NCBI GenBank assembly: GCA_025924495.1
Contig: JAICIG010000158.1
Span: 1 to 15,757, forward strand
Origin: Pirellulales bacterium
Lineage (GTDB): Bacteria; Planctomycetota; Planctomycetia; Pirellulales; JAICIG01
Length of the DNA: 15,757 bases
Direction: 5' to 3'
The position numbers and the translations under genes were made by a program. Position 1 is the stretch's first letter; every line of letters begins with the position of its first letter. Under the pieces are notes generated by a model that was given only the letters and a program-made list of their open reading frames with translations, was not told where the DNA came from and ran no database searches. Of this stretch, positions 14,647 to 15,757 are shown piece after piece.

Positions 14647-15582
14647 ATGTTTGTTGATTCGCAGAGATCGACCGTGGTTCTGCTCAATCAGCCGGCAAAT
14701 TCGCCGGGACCAATCGGCAATGCAGAAATTGCGAGTGCTTTGAAAGAAGCGGCCAGCCTGCTCGAGTCGCAGGCCCAGAATCGCTTTCGCGTCGCCGCGT
14801 ACCGTCTGGCTGCGCGCACGATTGAACGCCTGAGGCGGCCGGTACAAGAAATCTTCGACGAGCAGGGGTTGGAGGGGCTCAAGACGCTGCCTGCGATTGG
14901 CGAGTCGCTCGCACAGTCGATCGCAGAGTTGCTCTCGCGCGGGCGATTTAGGCGGCTCGAGCGGCTGCGCCAAGAGAGCCGCAAGGCGGACGCCTTAACG
15001 AGCTTGCCGGGTATTGGAGCGGAGCTTGCCGAGCGCATCCGTATCGATCTCGGCGTGGAGACGCTCGAAGATCTGGAAAAAGCGGCATTCGACGGGCGAT
15101 TGCGGCGAGTGCCTGGCATTGGCAACAAGCGCATCCGCGCGATCCGAGAATCGCTGGCCGTTCGGCTCCATCACGGCAAGACGAAGCGACCTGGAACGCA
15201 GCCTCCCATCGATGCGCCCCCGCCTGTCTCCGAGTTGCTGGAGCTCGATCGCGAGTACCGCGAGCGGGCCGCCCGCGACCGATTGCCGCGCGTCGCTCCG
15301 AGGCGGTTTAATCCCGCGCACGCGGCCTGGCTGCCTGTCATGCAAAGCGACCACGGACTGAGGCGCTATCGCGTGCTCTATTCCAACACGTCACGGGCCC
15401 ACGATGCCAGTTCGGCGCCTGACTGGGTCGTCATCTATCGCGACGATGGCGCGACCGGGCAGTGGACGGTGATTACGTCGCGCTACGGTCCCTTGCGCGG
15501 GCGTCGAGTCATCCGCGGCCGCGAACGCGAGTGCCGCGAATACTACCAGTCGCAGCTCGAGCAGCGGTGGCTCGATCTTTAG
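14647..15582 (+). CDS. Helix-hairpin-helix protein resembling DNA polymerase X N-terminus, without the polymerase domain
   Basis: This 311-residue protein begins, after about 24 residues, with NAEIASALKEAASLLE and RFRVAAYRLAARTIE. This is the helical domain found at the start of bacterial family X DNA polymerases. Three helix-hairpin-helix motifs follow: LPAIGESLAQ (81-90), LPGIGAELAE (120-129) and VPGIGNKRIR (155-164). These bind the DNA backbone without sequence preference. The polymerase palm with its catalytic aspartates and the PHP domain are absent. Residues about 195-311 form a different domain with LPRVAPRRFNP, WLPV, WVVIYRD and WTVITSRYGPLRGRRVIRG, seen in other stand-alone bacterial HhH proteins. 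A DNA-binding or repair-related role is likely but no reaction can be assigned. The exact start is uncertain because no ribosome site is visible; later in-frame starts before residue 25 are possible. Confidence 0.85.
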   Translation: MFVDSQRSTVVLLNQPANSPGPIGNAEIASALKEAASLLESQAQNRFRVAAYRLAARTIERLRRPVQEIFDEQGLEGLKTLPAIGESLAQSIAELLSRGRFRRLERLRQESRKADALTSLPGIGAELAERIRIDLGVETLEDLEKAAFDGRLRRVPGIGNKRIRAIRESLAVRLHHGKTKRPGTQPPIDAPPPVSELLELDREYRERAARDRLPRVAPRRFNPAHAAWLPVMQSDHGLRRYRVLYSNTSRAHDASSAPDWVVIYRDDGATGQWTVITSRYGPLRGRRVIRGRERECREYYQSQLEQRWLDL

Positions 15583-15618
15583 CTCGCCGCCCGTCGGTCC
15601 CGGGCAGCCGAAAAAGAA

Positions 15619-15655
15619 AAAGCCGCGGGCCGGGTTGCTGGCGGCCCGCGACTTT
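15619..15655. terminator. Strong hairpin terminator, mainly for leftward transcription
   Basis: CGCGGGCCG (15624-15632) pairs perfectly with CGGCCCGCG (15642-15650) around a 9-base loop. After one C/A mismatch, AAAG (15619-15622) pairs with CTTT (15652-15655). On the plus side only a short T run follows. On the minus side the stem is followed by the complement of AAAAAGAAAAA (15611-15621), a good U tract. It therefore probably ends a leftward transcript and may also end the HhH transcript. Confidence 0.75.
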
Positions 15656-15688
15656 AGGTGGAGGCGAGCGGAAACTCGCCCAAGCATT

Positions 15689-15757
15689 TTATCGGCCGGC
15701 GTCGACCGCGCAACCAGCTTTTTTCTTACAAAATCGTTTGACTTTACCGGGGCGACA
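15689..15757 (-). CDS. Possible C-terminal end of a convergent gene (partial)
   Basis: Reading leftward from the window edge, one frame is open for 22 codons and ends in TAA at 15691-15689. The residues are rich in Lys, Arg and Cys (a CRPGKVKRFCKKK-type stretch). It would point at the terminator at 15619-15655, whose U tract faces that direction; this arrangement is the main support. The stretch is too short to identify, and an open frame of this length can occur by chance. Confidence 0.3.
   Translation of the reverse strand, partial: CRPGKVKRFCKKKAGCAVDAGR

Overview
The window looks like planctomycete chromosome, probably a Pirellulales-type lineage. This is inferred from several signs together: high GC, short or weak Shine-Dalgarno sequences, tandem HflK/HflC-like SPFH proteins, an N-terminal L-E-x-R-x-x-L element on an exported peroxidase, proline/arginine-rich EF-hand and YHYH proteins, and a large secreted protein with a DUF4091/GH123-like end. 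Every convincing complete gene is on the + strand. I see no tRNA, rRNA, CRISPR array, insertion sequence or phage gene.

Region 1 (2-4112) is a tight operon for a membrane SPFH assembly. It opens with the 3' end of a gene entering from the left edge. The visible protein starts with the last two membrane helices of a P1B-type (heavy-metal) ATPase and runs without a stop into a HflK-like SPFH domain. An HflC-like protein, a second HflK-like protein and a small anchored NTF2-like protein follow. The last two junctions are 4-base ATGA and GTGA overlaps, each with an AGGAG ribosome site. Tight coupling suggests one membrane complex, perhaps linking metal transport to membrane protein quality control.

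Region 2 (4380-11618) holds an exported four-EF-hand protein with a charged low-complexity linker, an exported YHYH-domain protein, a possible 54-residue ORF, a large animal-type haem peroxidase with a C-terminal SdrD-B-like domain, and a two-component pair overlapping by 8 bases. The kinase sensor loop is a Pro/Arg/Asp-rich low-complexity segment containing a four-unit repeat, similar in composition to the EF-hand linker. A calcium- or metal-related cell-envelope system under this two-component control is a reasonable but unproven reading. A 12-pair hairpin separates the peroxidase from the regulator pair.

Region 3 (11716-15582) has two apparently single genes. One is a 933-residue secreted protein (DNRLRE-like, fibronectin III-like, then DUF4091/GH123-like). 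The other is a helix-hairpin-helix protein resembling the N-terminal part of DNA polymerase X without the polymerase domain, preceded by an exact TATAAT. The right edge carries a strong hairpin with an A/T tract oriented to stop leftward transcription, and perhaps the last codons of a convergent minus-strand gene.
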